Assembly (NCBI RefSeq): GCF_021390535.1
Contig: NZ_JAJUXG010000005.1
Coordinates: 248,001 to 312,000 of the forward strand
Length of the DNA stretch: 64,000 nucleotides
Source of the DNA: Dyadobacter sp. CY312
Lineage (GTDB): Bacteria > Bacteroidota > Bacteroidia > Cytophagales > Spirosomataceae
Direction of reading: 5' to 3'
Shown here: positions 44,590 through 54,300 of the stretch, piece by piece
Position numbering within the stretch: the first letter of the stretch is position 1
Layout of the letters: each line of letters opens with the position of its first letter
Made by a program: the position numbers and the translations under genes
The notes under the pieces: generated by a model
What the model saw: only the letters and a program-made list of their open reading frames with translations
Told to the model about the DNA's origin: nothing
Databases searched by the model: none

Positions 44590-46320
44590 CTAGGCTTTTA
44601 CCAGGTCAAAAAAGAATGTGCTGCCCATTCCGATTTCTGTTTCAACACCAATTGTGCCACCCTGCGCTTCAATAAATTCTTTACTGATAGCCAGCCCGAG
44701 CCCCGTACCCGTTTTCTGACTTCCGGGAACCTGGAAGTAACGTTCAAAAACTTTGGTGCGATATTTACTGTCAATGCCTTTTCCTTCGTCGGTTACCGAA
44801 AACTGGACCCTTTCATTGTGATCCCGTACGCTGACTTTAATCATGCCTTCCTGCTGTGTGTACCGGATGGCGTTGGTCAGGAAGTTGATCAGCACCCATG
44901 CAGTTTTTTCAGTATCCGCTTTTATAGCGGGCAGGTTTTCTTCCTTATCAACACAAAGTCGGATCTGTTTTTGTTCCGCTGAGATCTTCACAGCGTTCAG
45001 TGCATAATCGACAATATCTTTCACATTTGTCTGAGTAATATTCAGCTGAATGTTGCCTGTTTCTACCTGCGACAAATTCAGCAACTCTCCGGTAATTTTC
45101 AGAAGTCTGTCCCCATCTTCTTTAATACTCTCAACAAGCTGTTTCTGTTGCTCGTTGAGCGGTCCTGTTACAGCGTTTTCGAGTAATTGAAGGCTCATTT
45201 TTACGGAAGCAATTGGCGTTTTCAGTTCGTGAGAAACCGTGGCGATAAAATTGGTTTTGGCGGCATCCAGTTCTTTGAAAGGGGTAATGTTTTTAAGAAT
45301 GATCACCTGGCCGATAAACAGCTTCTTTTTCTCTCCCGTTGGTGTAATGGTGATGTCGACAATCTCTTTTTCAAAAAAACTTTCCTTGTTGTCGGCACAT
45401 ATTTTCAAGGGAGATAATTCTGGTATACTTTCAGCACCATCAGTTCCCAAATTGCTGATCAGTGATCGCATCAGGTCGTTGTGTTTTGATAGGTCGATGG
45501 CAGACTTTCCTGTCATATCCTGCAAAGCGATCCCTATAATTTTTGCAGCTTCACCATTGGCAAACAGAATTGTTTTATTCTCATCCAGCCCGATTACGGG
45601 TTCGTGCATATTGCCGATCAATGCCTCAATACGTTTCTTTTCAATCAATATCCGGGATAAATTACTATTGTTATATTCTTCCAGTTTTTCAGCCATGGTA
45701 TTGAAAGATCCTGCCAATTCGCCAAATTCATCCTGGCTGTTAAAATGAACTCTCTGCGAATAATTCTTTGCAGCAATTTCACGAATGCTCCTTGTTAACT
45801 CACCAATAGGATTTGCAATAGTGCCAGGCAAATTAATCAGTAATGTGAGTGCAAGCAAAACGCAGATGGTGCCCGTAATTGCGATCCAGGTATAAGCAAC
45901 CTGCACCGTTTGCAGTGCCATGTTGCTTTTTTGCTGGATAGCTGCCATGTTGATGCGCATCAGCTCTGAAATTTCTTTTTTGATGACTTTATAACGGAAT
46001 GCATTTCCTGGGTCAGTTTTCAAAGCTGCGTATTGGTCCGCCACTTTTTTGGTAGCAAAAGCTTCGCCCGGTTCAGTAATATTACCCGATTGCTGTTTCA
46101 GATATGCTTCAAAGTTTTTCCAGGCAGCTGGTTTCCCGGGCATTTCGTCCAATGCCAGAAGCATATTTCTGCCGTATTCCAGCGTTTTATAGTTATCTGC
46201 CAACACGTTTTTCGTATCGTTTTTCAGGAGGTTGACAAAAACCGCAGCCACCAGCGAAAGCAGGATGATCATGGCAAAAAGGAAACCGATGCCCAGCCTA
46301 AGTTTTGATTTTATTTTCAT
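44590..46320 (-). CDS. Membrane-bound sensor histidine kinase with HAMP and PAS domains
   Basis: 576 residues. Two membrane helices (about 10-30, LFAMIILLSLVAAVFVNLL, and about 147-168, WIAITGTICVLLALTLLI) flank a short periplasmic domain. Then a HAMP domain, a PAS domain (IEALIGNMHEPVIGLDENKT to about 340), the phospho-accepting His in FIATVSHELKTPIASVK (about 367) and an ATPase domain (NFLTNAIRYTQQ, GTGLGLAISKEFIE). It lies last in a row of kdp-type genes; in many Bacteroidota a kinase of this kind follows a short KdpD in the kdp operon, paired with an NtrC-type regulator. The kdpD ahead of it is broken, but this gene looks intact. Confidence 0.93.
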   Translation of the reverse strand: MKIKSKLRLGIGFLFAMIILLSLVAAVFVNLLKNDTKNVLADNYKTLEYGRNMLLALDEMPGKPAAWKNFEAYLKQQSGNITEPGEAFATKKVADQYAALKTDPGNAFRYKVIKKEISELMRINMAAIQQKSNMALQTVQVAYTWIAITGTICVLLALTLLINLPGTIANPIGELTRSIREIAAKNYSQRVHFNSQDEFGELAGSFNTMAEKLEEYNNSNLSRILIEKKRIEALIGNMHEPVIGLDENKTILFANGEAAKIIGIALQDMTGKSAIDLSKHNDLMRSLISNLGTDGAESIPELSPLKICADNKESFFEKEIVDITITPTGEKKKLFIGQVIILKNITPFKELDAAKTNFIATVSHELKTPIASVKMSLQLLENAVTGPLNEQQKQLVESIKEDGDRLLKITGELLNLSQVETGNIQLNITQTNVKDIVDYALNAVKISAEQKQIRLCVDKEENLPAIKADTEKTAWVLINFLTNAIRYTQQEGMIKVSVRDHNERVQFSVTDEGKGIDSKYRTKVFERYFQVPGSQKTGTGLGLAISKEFIEAQGGTIGVETEIGMGSTFFFDLVKA

Positions 46321-46369
46321 TTGTTGTATTCAGAAAATCTGTAAACAGTCGGGAAACCGCCGAAAAGTA

Positions 46370-46780
46370 CTACGACAGTATCACCAGATCAATGTCTGAC
46401 GACGATAGCTTTTTGAGCAGGTTGTTAAACACATTTGTGGCCAAAATTACCCTAAACAAATTGATATGTGGCTTTCCAAGGCAAATTGTAGTGATCTGTT
46501 TTTGCTCGGCAACCTCAATGATCGCTTCCGAAATTTTCGGATTATGGACTCTGATAATTTCTGCCCCCATTTCCGTGGCCAGTTTGAAGTTGTTGATCAA
46601 ATGCCGCTGCTTGTCAAGTGCGATTTTATCCTGACTTTCCTTAGGCGTTTGCACGTATAGCACAAACCACTTACTATTGTAGTAACTGGCAAGGCGGGCA
46701 GTTTTCCGGATCACATGCCGGGCAGTCTGATCATTACTGCTGATACATGCCAAAAATTTCTCCCGTCGCGAAACCGGCAC
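46370..46780 (-). pseudogene. kdpD: kdpD remnant, universal-stress-protein domain
   Basis: A 136-codon open frame (beginning at GTG) without a proper start. It encodes REKFLACISSNDQTARHV and KIALDKQRHLINNFKLATEM to the natural end DIDLVILS, the second (Usp-like) domain of Bacteroidota-type short KdpD. The first domain is nearly all missing; the piece just upstream (46781-46868) holds only its first residues and is in a different frame. The kinase gene follows 49 bases later. If translated, this fragment would be a small cytoplasmic Usp-like protein, so residual function is possible. Confidence 0.75.
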
Positions 46781-46868
46781 TCATACCGATGTAGACTTTG
46801 AATTTACCTTTCCTGGATTGCTACATCAGATCCAGAAAATGTTTGACGTGGCTTTCTTTTTCAGTCAT
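46781..46868 (-). pseudogene. kdpD: kdpD remnant, extreme N-terminus
   Basis: From ATG 46868 the frame reads MTEKESHVKHFLDLM and then stops at TAG (46821-46823). Reading on gives QSRKGKFKVYIGMSAG, the well known start of KdpD up to its nucleotide-binding loop. The loop itself (normally followed by VGKT) is cut off, and the sequence runs out of frame into the Usp-domain remnant. So there is one nonsense change and one internal deletion of roughly 200 codons. Confidence 0.8.
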
Positions 46869-46958
46869 TAAAAATCCGGGTGTCGTATTGTTGGCGGGCA
46901 TGTTAAAATCCCTGGTATAAAATCCTTCCACATAGCCGCTTCTCGTCACCGGGCTGCT
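46869..46958 (-). pseudogene. Porin remnant of the kdp operon
   Basis: The minus strand reads SSPVTRSGYVEGFYTRDFNM followed by PANNTTPGFL, which resembles the first beta strands of the outer-membrane porin often encoded between kdpC and kdpD in Bacteroidota. The frame runs straight into the kdpD remnant's ATG, with the rest of the porin missing. Assignment is from memory of that family, so moderate confidence. Confidence 0.55.
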
Positions 46959-47088
46959 ACTTTGTACAGGCTCCTGCGAAGAAAAGTTTTATCGCCGCCA
47001 TAAACTTTTGCTATGTAACGGTTCAGTGGAATTGCAAGTGCAATCGCAAGGATAAACGGGAAGAGTATCCCAATATTTAGGTATTCAT
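46946..47088 (-). pseudogene. kdpA: kdpA remnant, N-terminal segment
   Basis: ATG at 47088 starts MNT and hits TAA at once; the neighbouring frame reads NEYLNIGILFPFILAIALAI then PLNRYIAKVYGGDKTFL, a clear KdpA N-terminus (first membrane helix and the PLGxYxAxVYxGxxT motif). It stops at TGA 46946-46948 after about 45 codons, whereas KdpA has about 560 residues. One frameshift and a very large deletion are needed to explain it. No kdpB or kdpC sequence remains in the window. Confidence 0.8.
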
Positions 47089-47098
47089 TTTGAGGTGT

Positions 47099-47212
47099 TT
47101 AAATGATTTCGTTTTTCATGAAAATCATACAGAGCAGCGACAACGTGAGAAGCCAGATGAGGCCGATGCCGATGACCTGCCTGCGGTCCGTTTTGATTGG
47201 GTTTTTCCGCAT
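47099..47212 (-). CDS. 37-residue membrane protein in the kdp remnant
   Basis: ATG at 47212 encodes a basic start (MRKNPIKTDRRQ) and one membrane helix (VIGIGLIWLLTLSLLCMIF), ending KNEII. It lies between kdpF and the kdpA remnant. I do not recognise a family. Its frame continues past the stop into the kdpA reading frame, so it could instead be part of the decay. Confidence 0.45.
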   Translation of the reverse strand: MRKNPIKTDRRQVIGIGLIWLLTLSLLCMIFMKNEII

Positions 47213-47225
47213 TAGCTTAAAATTT

Positions 47226-47294
47226 TTAAGGTTTGATCAGTACAAAACAGATGTATCCGAACACGGCCATTGATATGAGAAAGAGTGCTGTCAT
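47226..47294 (-). CDS. kdpF: KdpF-like small subunit of the potassium-transporting ATPase
   Basis: 22 residues: one membrane helix MTALFLISMAVFGYIC followed by FVLIKP, matching the KdpF pattern of a short helix ending in Leu-x-x-Pro. KdpF stabilises the KdpABC complex. The ATG overlaps the stop of the preceding tiny ORF (TAATG). With kdpA, kdpB and kdpC lost, this subunit has no complex to join. Confidence 0.65.
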   Translation of the reverse strand: MTALFLISMAVFGYICFVLIKP

Positions 47295-47377
47295 TATATT
47301 TTTTCGAAAAAGTGAATGACTTTGTAAAACAGGGCGAAGCAAAATATGCCTGCCGCAACTAATAGGATTGTGATCAT
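47294..47377 (-). CDS. 27-residue membrane protein ahead of kdpF
   Basis: ATG at 47377 gives MITILLVAAGIFCFALFYKV then IHFFEKI, a single membrane helix with an amphipathic end. It overlaps kdpF by one base, which implies translational coupling. Similar tiny ORFs stand at the head of kdp operons in related bacteria, as I recall; the function is unknown. Confidence 0.5.
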   Translation of the reverse strand: MITILLVAAGIFCFALFYKVIHFFEKI

Positions 47378-47583
47378 GATTTGATGTTTTGATTGTTTTT
47401 CAGAACCGTTTCATGGTTGTTTTAAACCCATCATACCACAACCGTTCCTATTACTTGTTTTTGTTTATAATACTTTGATATACAGTATTTAAATTATTTA
47501 CACGAAGTTTTTTATAAGAAAAAGCCTTGGCAAAATGATAGGGTTTATCAAAATGGAAGTGATGGAACAGGAAAATCGGACAT
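47378..47583. other. Upstream region of the kdp remnant
   Basis: About 200 AT-rich bases between the response regulator's terminator and the first tiny ORF. It should hold the old kdp promoter. I searched for a sigma-54 promoter (GG, ten bases, GC), expected for an NtrC-type regulator, and found none that is convincing. Confidence 0.35.
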
Positions 47584-47615
47584 AAAAAATGGATCCGATT
47601 GTGTCAGATCCATTT
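47584..47615 (-). terminator. Terminator after the response regulator gene
   Basis: AAATGGATC pairs with GATCCATTT around an 11-base loop; on the minus strand TTTTTT follows. Confidence 0.78.
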
Positions 47616-47640
47616 CTATTAAAGAGAGAAATTTATTGCA

Positions 47641-48993
47641 TCAATCCTGCTGCTGGCTGATGCCGTATTCTTCCAGTTTTCGGTACAGCGTAGCGATGCC
47701 AATTTCAAGTAATCGGGCCGTTTCAGCTTTATTTCCTTTACAAAAATTCAGTACTTTCTGGATATGCAGTTTCTCCACGCTGTTGATCGAAAATGCTGAT
47801 AATGAAGTGCTTTTGGTGGTGAACTGAGGTTGCTGAACTTCGAATGGCAGGGTGTCGGTGTGCAATTCTTCATCACTTAAAATCACCGCTCTTTCAATCA
47901 CATTTTTCAGTTCACGTATATTTCCCGGCCAGCTGTAAAGCTGAATTTTGCTCATGAAGTCATCGGAAATGGTCAGGTTCTTTTTGTTGGTTTGGGCTGC
48001 AAAATACTCGGTAAAATAGCGGGTAAGCTGTTCTATATCCTTCACCCGCTCACGAAGCGGCGGAAGCTGTATCTGGAAAACGTTGAGCCGGTAGTACAGA
48101 TCGGACCGGAAACGCTTCTGTTCGGATTCCTCCTGTAAGTTTCTGTTGGTGGCAGCAATGAGGCGAAAGTTGGCTTTTATCGGCTTGGTGTCCCCAAGCT
48201 TGATGAATTCGTGCGTTTCGAGTACTCGCAAAAGTTTCGCCTGAAGTTCAAGAGGGAGTTCGCCGATTTCGTCCAGAAACAAGGTGCCATTGTTGGCTTC
48301 TTCGATCAAACCTTTTTTGTCTTTATTAGCTCCGGTAAAGGCGCCTTGTTTGTATCCAAATAGTTCACTTTCAAGGTTTTCTTTACTGAAAGTGCTGCAA
48401 TTAAGAGCCATAATGTTCTTGGCAGATCTCCCACTCGCGTGATGAATAGCCTGGGCAAAAACCTCTTTACCCGTTCCCGTCTCACCTGTCAACAATACGG
48501 CTGTTTCCAAAGGAGCCACTTTTTTGGCAAGGTCAATGGCTGTCTGTATCGCTTTTGAATTGCCGAGAATGGTGTCGAAAGAGTATTTGCGTCCGACAAT
48601 ATTTTCGAGCTGTTTTACTTTTTTTTGCAAGTGGCTTTTCTCTGTTGCTCGGGTAAGCAGCGGAATAATTTTATCATTGTCATCGCCTTTCACTATGTAG
48701 TCAAAAGCTCCGCTTTTCATGGCCTGCACGCCATCTGCAATGTTTCCGTAAGCTGTAAGTAGTATAATCTCTGCAAGCAGATTTTTTGCTTTGAGCATCG
48801 GAACAAGCGATACCCCGTTTCCGTCAGGCAGTTTTACATCGCAAAGTATCACGTCTATGTCCGGATGTTCGGCCAGTTTTAAACCTGTTTTGGCATCAGC
48901 TGCTTCCAAAACCTCAAATCCTTCTGCCGCGATGATCCTGCCAAGCAGCGACCGGAGTTTATTCTCGTCGTCAATGATTAATACTGTTTTCAA
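47641..48993 (-). CDS. Sigma-54-dependent NtrC-family response regulator
   Basis: 450 residues. Receiver domain with the phospho-accepting Asp in VILCDVKLPDGNG (about 52). The AAA+ domain has Walker A GETGTGKEVFAQAIHHAS (about 171), ESELFGYKQGAFTGA (the GAFTGA loop that contacts sigma-54) and Walker B NGTLFLDEIGELP. The Fis-type helix-turn-helix is at the C-terminus (NKAETARLLEIGIATLYRKL). It is on the same strand as the kdp remnant and the sensor kinase at 44590, and in related bacteria this trio forms the kdp regulatory system. The gene looks intact. Confidence 0.95.
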   Translation of the reverse strand: MKTVLIIDDENKLRSLLGRIIAAEGFEVLEAADAKTGLKLAEHPDIDVILCDVKLPDGNGVSLVPMLKAKNLLAEIILLTAYGNIADGVQAMKSGAFDYIVKGDDNDKIIPLLTRATEKSHLQKKVKQLENIVGRKYSFDTILGNSKAIQTAIDLAKKVAPLETAVLLTGETGTGKEVFAQAIHHASGRSAKNIMALNCSTFSKENLESELFGYKQGAFTGANKDKKGLIEEANNGTLFLDEIGELPLELQAKLLRVLETHEFIKLGDTKPIKANFRLIAATNRNLQEESEQKRFRSDLYYRLNVFQIQLPPLRERVKDIEQLTRYFTEYFAAQTNKKNLTISDDFMSKIQLYSWPGNIRELKNVIERAVILSDEELHTDTLPFEVQQPQFTTKSTSLSAFSINSVEKLHIQKVLNFCKGNKAETARLLEIGIATLYRKLEEYGISQQQD

Positions 48994-49042
48994 AGGTAAT
49001 GCGGAATGAAGTTGATTTGTTAGTTGTAGTGCGGCACTTGGA

Positions 49043-49576
49043 TTAGTTGTGATTTGACGACAGCTGCAATTTCATCATGATGTCAGTCTGCTCGTCAGTG
49101 CCCAGTTTGAAAATGTGCTTATCGAACTCAACAAAACCATTTTTCTTATAAAAACTGATTGCTCTTGGATTTTCCTCCCAAACACCCAGCCAGACGTAGT
49201 CCGCATTTTTTTGTGCTGCAATTTGTATCGCTTTTTCGTACAACAGCTGTCCGACTTTTTTGCCATGAAATTTCTTCAAAACATATATGCGCTCAATTTC
49301 AAGGGCTTTGTCATCTTTGAGTTCTGTTTGAGATTGCCCGAAGTTAAGTTTCAGATAACCAATGATCTTTTTGTCAAGTTTGGCAAAATAGAACACTACG
49401 TTTTCGTCGTTCAGTTCTGCTGTTAATTTTTCAGTAGAAAATCCTTCTTCCAGGTATTTGTTCATATTCTCCTCAGAGTTACTCGCCGAAAAGGTCTCCT
49501 GGAAGGTTTGTCTGCCTATTTTTTGAAGCTCATCCATGTCCTTCTGCTCCGCTCTTGTAATCTCGATATTATCCAT
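49043..49576 (-). CDS. GNAT-family N-acetyltransferase
   Basis: 177 residues. The acetyl-CoA binding signature is in LEIERIYVLKKFHGKKVGQL (about 91-110, with the pattern Q/RxxGxG/A partly replaced by HGKKVGQ). WLGVWEENPRAISFYKKNGF (about 134-153) is the standard late motif. The closest characterised class by eye is the spermidine/protein acetyltransferase type (PaiA-like), which shares the start IEITRAEQKDMDELQKIGRQ. It stands alone, in the same direction as the upstream regulator with 49 bases between them. Confidence 0.88.
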   Translation of the reverse strand: MDNIEITRAEQKDMDELQKIGRQTFQETFSASNSEENMNKYLEEGFSTEKLTAELNDENVVFYFAKLDKKIIGYLKLNFGQSQTELKDDKALEIERIYVLKKFHGKKVGQLLYEKAIQIAAQKNADYVWLGVWEENPRAISFYKKNGFVEFDKHIFKLGTDEQTDIMMKLQLSSNHN

Positions 49577-49730
49577 CTGTTATTTTGTATATGATGCGGA
49601 CGGTCTTGCTGCGGACAAATGTAAAAATGAAAAAGCTAATCGCTGTCTTTCTTTTACAGTAACCATATTTTTAAGCTAATTCTTTCCGATTATTTTTTTG
49701 CAAAAGAAAGCGTCACCTCAGGCAAACAAA

Positions 49731-49780
49731 AAAAGCTGAACACCGAAGCAGTTTCACCCTACTTCAATGTTCAGCTTTTC
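49731..49780 (-). terminator. Terminator after susD (minus strand)
   Basis: AAAAGCTGAACA pairs with TGTTCAGCTTTT across a loop that carries a partial inner stem; on the minus strand T residues follow. It lies 15 bases past the susD stop. Confidence 0.85.
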
Positions 49781-49794
49781 AAAGCATTTAAAAA

Positions 49795-51348
49795 TTACTT
49801 ATTCCACCAAAGCGACGTCGTGATGTCGTCGTTGCCCTGCGCTTTTACGGCGTTTTGGTAGTTGGCCAGGTTCACACTTTGTTCCTTCGGCGGGTAGTAA
49901 AGTCTGAGCGGCACACCTTCACCAAATAATGGTTCAAATTTGTATTCTGTCGACTGCCCGTTTACAACTCTTGTCCAAACCACGTCGCCCCGTTTTACAA
50001 GGAAGGATGGTCCGCCGGTTCTGCGTACTTCGCTCCATGCCTCGTCGCCCTGCGTATACAGCGCCAGATACTTTTGAGTAATCACCGCATCCTTAGATGC
50101 CTTGGGAAGGGCGACAAGGTAAGTTGTGATCTGAGCCGGAGTAACTCCCCACTTTTGCAACGATGCTGTAACACCGTCCACGTAACTCTGCTGTTCCCAG
50201 TTTTTGTACTCCGAGATCAGGAAAGCTACTTCCGCGTATTCCTGCAAAACCTCAGCATAATTGGCCGCATTTACGGCTGTTCCCGGTAAACTTACGTCCG
50301 TGGCAGTGAGCAAACCAGCTGCTGCTACGGGTAAGCCGTAAGGCTGACCAACATAGTTTCCTGCTACGTTTTTGGTTGCGTAAATCGCCAGCCGCGGATC
50401 TTCCACTTTTACGGGGCCGGTTTCACCTTTCAGCATGTTAATCAATACATGAGAAACTGCAAAGTCTTTACGGTTTGCTGTTACGGTTGCACGAAATAAC
50501 GGCGCCTCATTAGGAGCCAGCAACTGGTATTTAAACACAGCATTATCTGCATTAGATGTAAATACGCCCTTTTGCAAAGCATCTTCAAAGTGTGAGTTTG
50601 AAACCTCCGGCAGTTGCTTGCGAACCCTGGTGGCAATCCGCAAACGAAGTGAATTGGCAAATTTTGCCCATTTTTCGTTACTGCCTTTGTATATCACATC
50701 ATAGTTTCCAAAAGTGTTCAACGTCTTGTATTTCGCCAGGGTATCACCCGCGGCTTTCAGTTCGCTTAGGATATCGATATAGATCTTTTGCTGACTTGCA
50801 TACGCCGGGCTCAGGTTTTCGGGTGTTTGCTGCAAAGCCTGAAACTCGGGATCGTTGTTTCCATAAGACTGGTATGGAATGTTACCGAATACATCTGTTA
50901 GTCCCTGAAAAGCATAGGCTTTCAGAATCCTCGCAATGGCAATCTGGTTTTGGTTTGAGCCGGCTACACCAGCCGCTGCAACGTCTTTTCTTGCCGGATC
51001 GGTATTCTGGATAATAATCTCGTTGAGATTATTCAGCGTTTTGTACGCGTTATTCCAATAGGTTTCAGAATAGGTGCGGGGGATGTCGTAGCGCGACTGG
51101 TCGCTATAAATATTCTGGCTGTAATATTGGGCAAAGAGCTGAGAGCCACGCAAGGAAATATTTTCGTTGCGGATGTTGTCCATCAGTTGTTTTTCGGCTG
51201 CGAGCAAAATTGTGGTTGTTGTTGCATTTGCCGGTCTGTTGGGATCTGTGTTAATATCCTCAAAATGCGTATCGCTGCAAGCAGAAAGCAATGCCAGGGC
51301 TCCAATAGCAAGCGATTGTACGGTATATTGTTTTATGAACTTCTTCAT
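49795..51348 (-). CDS. SusD/RagB-family outer membrane lipoprotein (SusD-like_2 type)
   Basis: 517 residues. Lipoprotein signal with ALLSACSDTHFEDINTDP (Cys at about 24), the NTDPNRP start typical of the second SusD subgroup. Further features: QKIYIDILSELKAAGDTLAK, WAKFANSLRLRIATRVRK (strong subgroup phrase) and PLRLYYPPKEQSVNLANYQN near the end. It pairs with the SusC gene 50 bases upstream. Proteins of this subgroup often serve substrates other than large polysaccharides, including peptides and small glycans; the substrate is unknown. Confidence 0.94.
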   Translation of the reverse strand: MKKFIKQYTVQSLAIGALALLSACSDTHFEDINTDPNRPANATTTTILLAAEKQLMDNIRNENISLRGSQLFAQYYSQNIYSDQSRYDIPRTYSETYWNNAYKTLNNLNEIIIQNTDPARKDVAAAGVAGSNQNQIAIARILKAYAFQGLTDVFGNIPYQSYGNNDPEFQALQQTPENLSPAYASQQKIYIDILSELKAAGDTLAKYKTLNTFGNYDVIYKGSNEKWAKFANSLRLRIATRVRKQLPEVSNSHFEDALQKGVFTSNADNAVFKYQLLAPNEAPLFRATVTANRKDFAVSHVLINMLKGETGPVKVEDPRLAIYATKNVAGNYVGQPYGLPVAAAGLLTATDVSLPGTAVNAANYAEVLQEYAEVAFLISEYKNWEQQSYVDGVTASLQKWGVTPAQITTYLVALPKASKDAVITQKYLALYTQGDEAWSEVRRTGGPSFLVKRGDVVWTRVVNGQSTEYKFEPLFGEGVPLRLYYPPKEQSVNLANYQNAVKAQGNDDITTSLWWNK

Positions 51349-51398
51349 GATTTCTCAATTATTCTGTTTGAATACCTGTTATGATTACCTCGGAGTTG

Positions 51399-54300
51399 TT
51401 AAAATTTAACATTAACATTCAGCCCGTAGGTGGCCGGAACAGGAATGTTTCCGCCTTCAATTCCCTGAATGTTACCTCCGCTGCTGGTCATTTCAGGATC
51501 TATATATTTGCTGGCTGCATAAATATTTGCAAGATTCCGGCCATACAATCCAAAGTACACCGACTTCACAAGCTTGCCGGTAAGCGGCAGACTGTATCCC
51601 AGGGTAACTTCCCTCAGTTTCACAAAAGAAGCGTCGAAAATTGTTTGCGGAGTAGGTCCGCTGTATTCTCCGCGTGCCCAGGCTTGTGCTGTAATGCGCG
51701 TGTCGTTTGGCGTGGTGTTGGTTACCTCATAAGTTCCGTCGCTGTTATAGGTCACGGTTCCTTTCACGCCGTCGAGTATTACGCCTGTTTCACGAATTCC
51801 GTTGGCTGCTGTTTTATCAAGAATACCAGCGTACATCGCTACTTTATAGGTTTGCGAGAAGAACTTGCCGCCTACACGACCATCTATCAAAAAGCCAAGG
51901 TTGAAGTTTTTGTATGTGAAATTGTTCTGGAAACCGAAAAGATATTTTGGTAAAACACTTCCCAGCGGCGTTAGTTGCTGGCCTCTTTCATAGGTTCCGT
52001 CTGCTTTAATCACTTTTTGTCCATCGGCAGCATATACAAAGTCATATCCTAGCAACTGTCCGTACTGTTCGCCTTCGCGTGCTACAAGTGTTACCAGACT
52101 GTTGGTCAACTGAAATGTGTTCACACCCGGAGCGAGTGATATTACTTTGTTCTGGTTGCGAGACCAGTTCAGTGTACTATTCCATTCGAAACCATTTTGA
52201 CGAATTGGCGTTCCGCTCAATGTAATTTCAATACCCTTGTTGTTTATTTTTCCCGCATTAATCACCTTTGAATCATACCCGAAAGCAGATGAAACCGGAA
52301 TGTTGATGATCTGATTACGGCTTACATTGTCGTAATAAGTAACGTCAAGACCAATTCTGTTTTTCAGAGCCTGAAGACTCAGGCCTGTTTCCCAGGAGCT
52401 TGTGATCTCAGGCTTTAATAGTTGATTGTTAAGTCGTTCCGGAAGTTTATAACCTGCCAGTCCGTCAAATGCCTGTGTAGCTTCGTAAGCTCTTTGTAAT
52501 TGATAAGGATCGGTGTCGTTACCAACCTGAGCCCATCCAAGACGAATCTTGGCAAAATCCAGCCAGGCAATTTCATTGATTCCTTTCAGTTCGCTCAATA
52601 TCAAACTCGTAGTAACCGAAGGGTAAATGAACGAGTTTCTGTCCACCGGCAGGGTAGATGACCAGTCATTACGCACCGTACCATCCACAAAAAGCAAACT
52701 TTTATATCCCAAAGAGAAACTTCCGAATAAAGAATTGATCTGTTTGTGATAAGAGTTTGAATTGGTAAGTACCGAGCTAGCATTTTTAAGGTTGTAATAT
52801 TCAGGAAGGATCAGCCCGCCTTGTGTCACCTGATCGGAGATACGGCGCTTCTGGTTCATGAGGTTACCACCAACATTCACATTGAGAGACAGATCATTCC
52901 AGCTTTTATTGGCAGAAGCAAGCAACTCGTAGTTGAACTCACTGAACGTGTTGTTGTATTCCTGATACTGCGATTGTGTACGTGAATACACGGCGATACG
53001 ATCCTGATATTGATATTGGTAAAGATCGCCATTTACTTTTCCGCTGATTTTCAACCAGTCGTTTACGTCATATACAACACCTACGTTACCATAAAACCTG
53101 TCACGATTTTCTTCCAGATAACTTTCGTAAGCCGACCAGTACGGATTGTCGATAAACTTCGCAGCTTCTCCGGCAGGTGTATTCTGCCATCCGCTGCGGT
53201 TCCAAAGAATCTGCGTTCCATCAGCTCTTTTGTAATTTTTAAGCTTGTTATAGTCAACCTGCACAGCTCCCCACTGAAAAGCTTCCAGGATAATATTACG
53301 GTTGGTTGCACCTGTCCACGGACGACCCGTTGAGGTGTTTTTCATGTAGTTAAAGCTGTTGAAAATTTTCACTTTGCCCAACTGAGTAGACCCGGAAAAG
53401 TTAAGTGAATTTCTGTTCATAGAAGAATTCGGTACCGTACCATTCACATTTTTGTTGGTGTAGGAAAGCCGGTAGGTGGAGTTGCTCGTTCCGCCGCTCA
53501 CAGAAAAACTATTAGTATTGGCTACGCCGGTTTCAAAGAAAGAATGCACATCGTTTTTAGGATAAACCCATGGCTGTGGCTGGAGATACTCAGCAGTGTT
53601 TTCCGGGTCCAGATTGTACCAATGCAGCACCGGTGTTCCATCCAGTTTCGGTCCCCAGCTTTCGTCCACGGCATATTCCGAAATGTTGTATTCTTCTCCA
53701 CCAATATTCACTTTCTGAAAAGTGTTCGAAAACCCGCCGCCATAAAGCTTCTGGCGTTTGGGCAGGCGAACTATTTTTTCAAATTCGATACCCGTATTCA
53801 GAGTAAGGTTGACCTTGCTGTTTTCCTTCCCTTTTTTTGTCGTGATCAAAATGACACCGTTGGCAGCTCTGGTACCATAAAGTGCCGCTGCCGAAGGCCC
53901 TTTCAATACAGAGATGTTCTCAATATCATCCGGATTAATATCCTGGATCATATTTCCAACATCCTTACCGCCACTACCTGCACTGGTAGCTGCACTGTTC
54001 AGGTCCGCATTGTCGATTGGAGTACCATCAATCACATACAAGGGCTGATTGTTGCCCGAAATGGAGTTGATACCTCGAAGCAATACACGGGAAGATCCAC
54101 CCATATTACCACCGGCGCTCACTACTTGCAAACCTGCAACTTTACCTGAAAGTGCACTCAGCGCATTTGTTGGCCTCGTTTGCAATGCTTCTGCTTTAAT
54201 TTCCTGTACTGCATAACCCAGTGCGCGTTTTTCGCGGGAAATTCCCAGCGCAGTGACAACCACCTCGTTGAGCAATTTGGTGTCAGCTTTCAAAGCAACA

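Noticed and set aside
47378..47583. Sigma-54 promoter for the kdp remnant
   Set aside because: Expected because the regulator is NtrC-type, but no GG-N10-GC element with flanking consensus was found on either strand.
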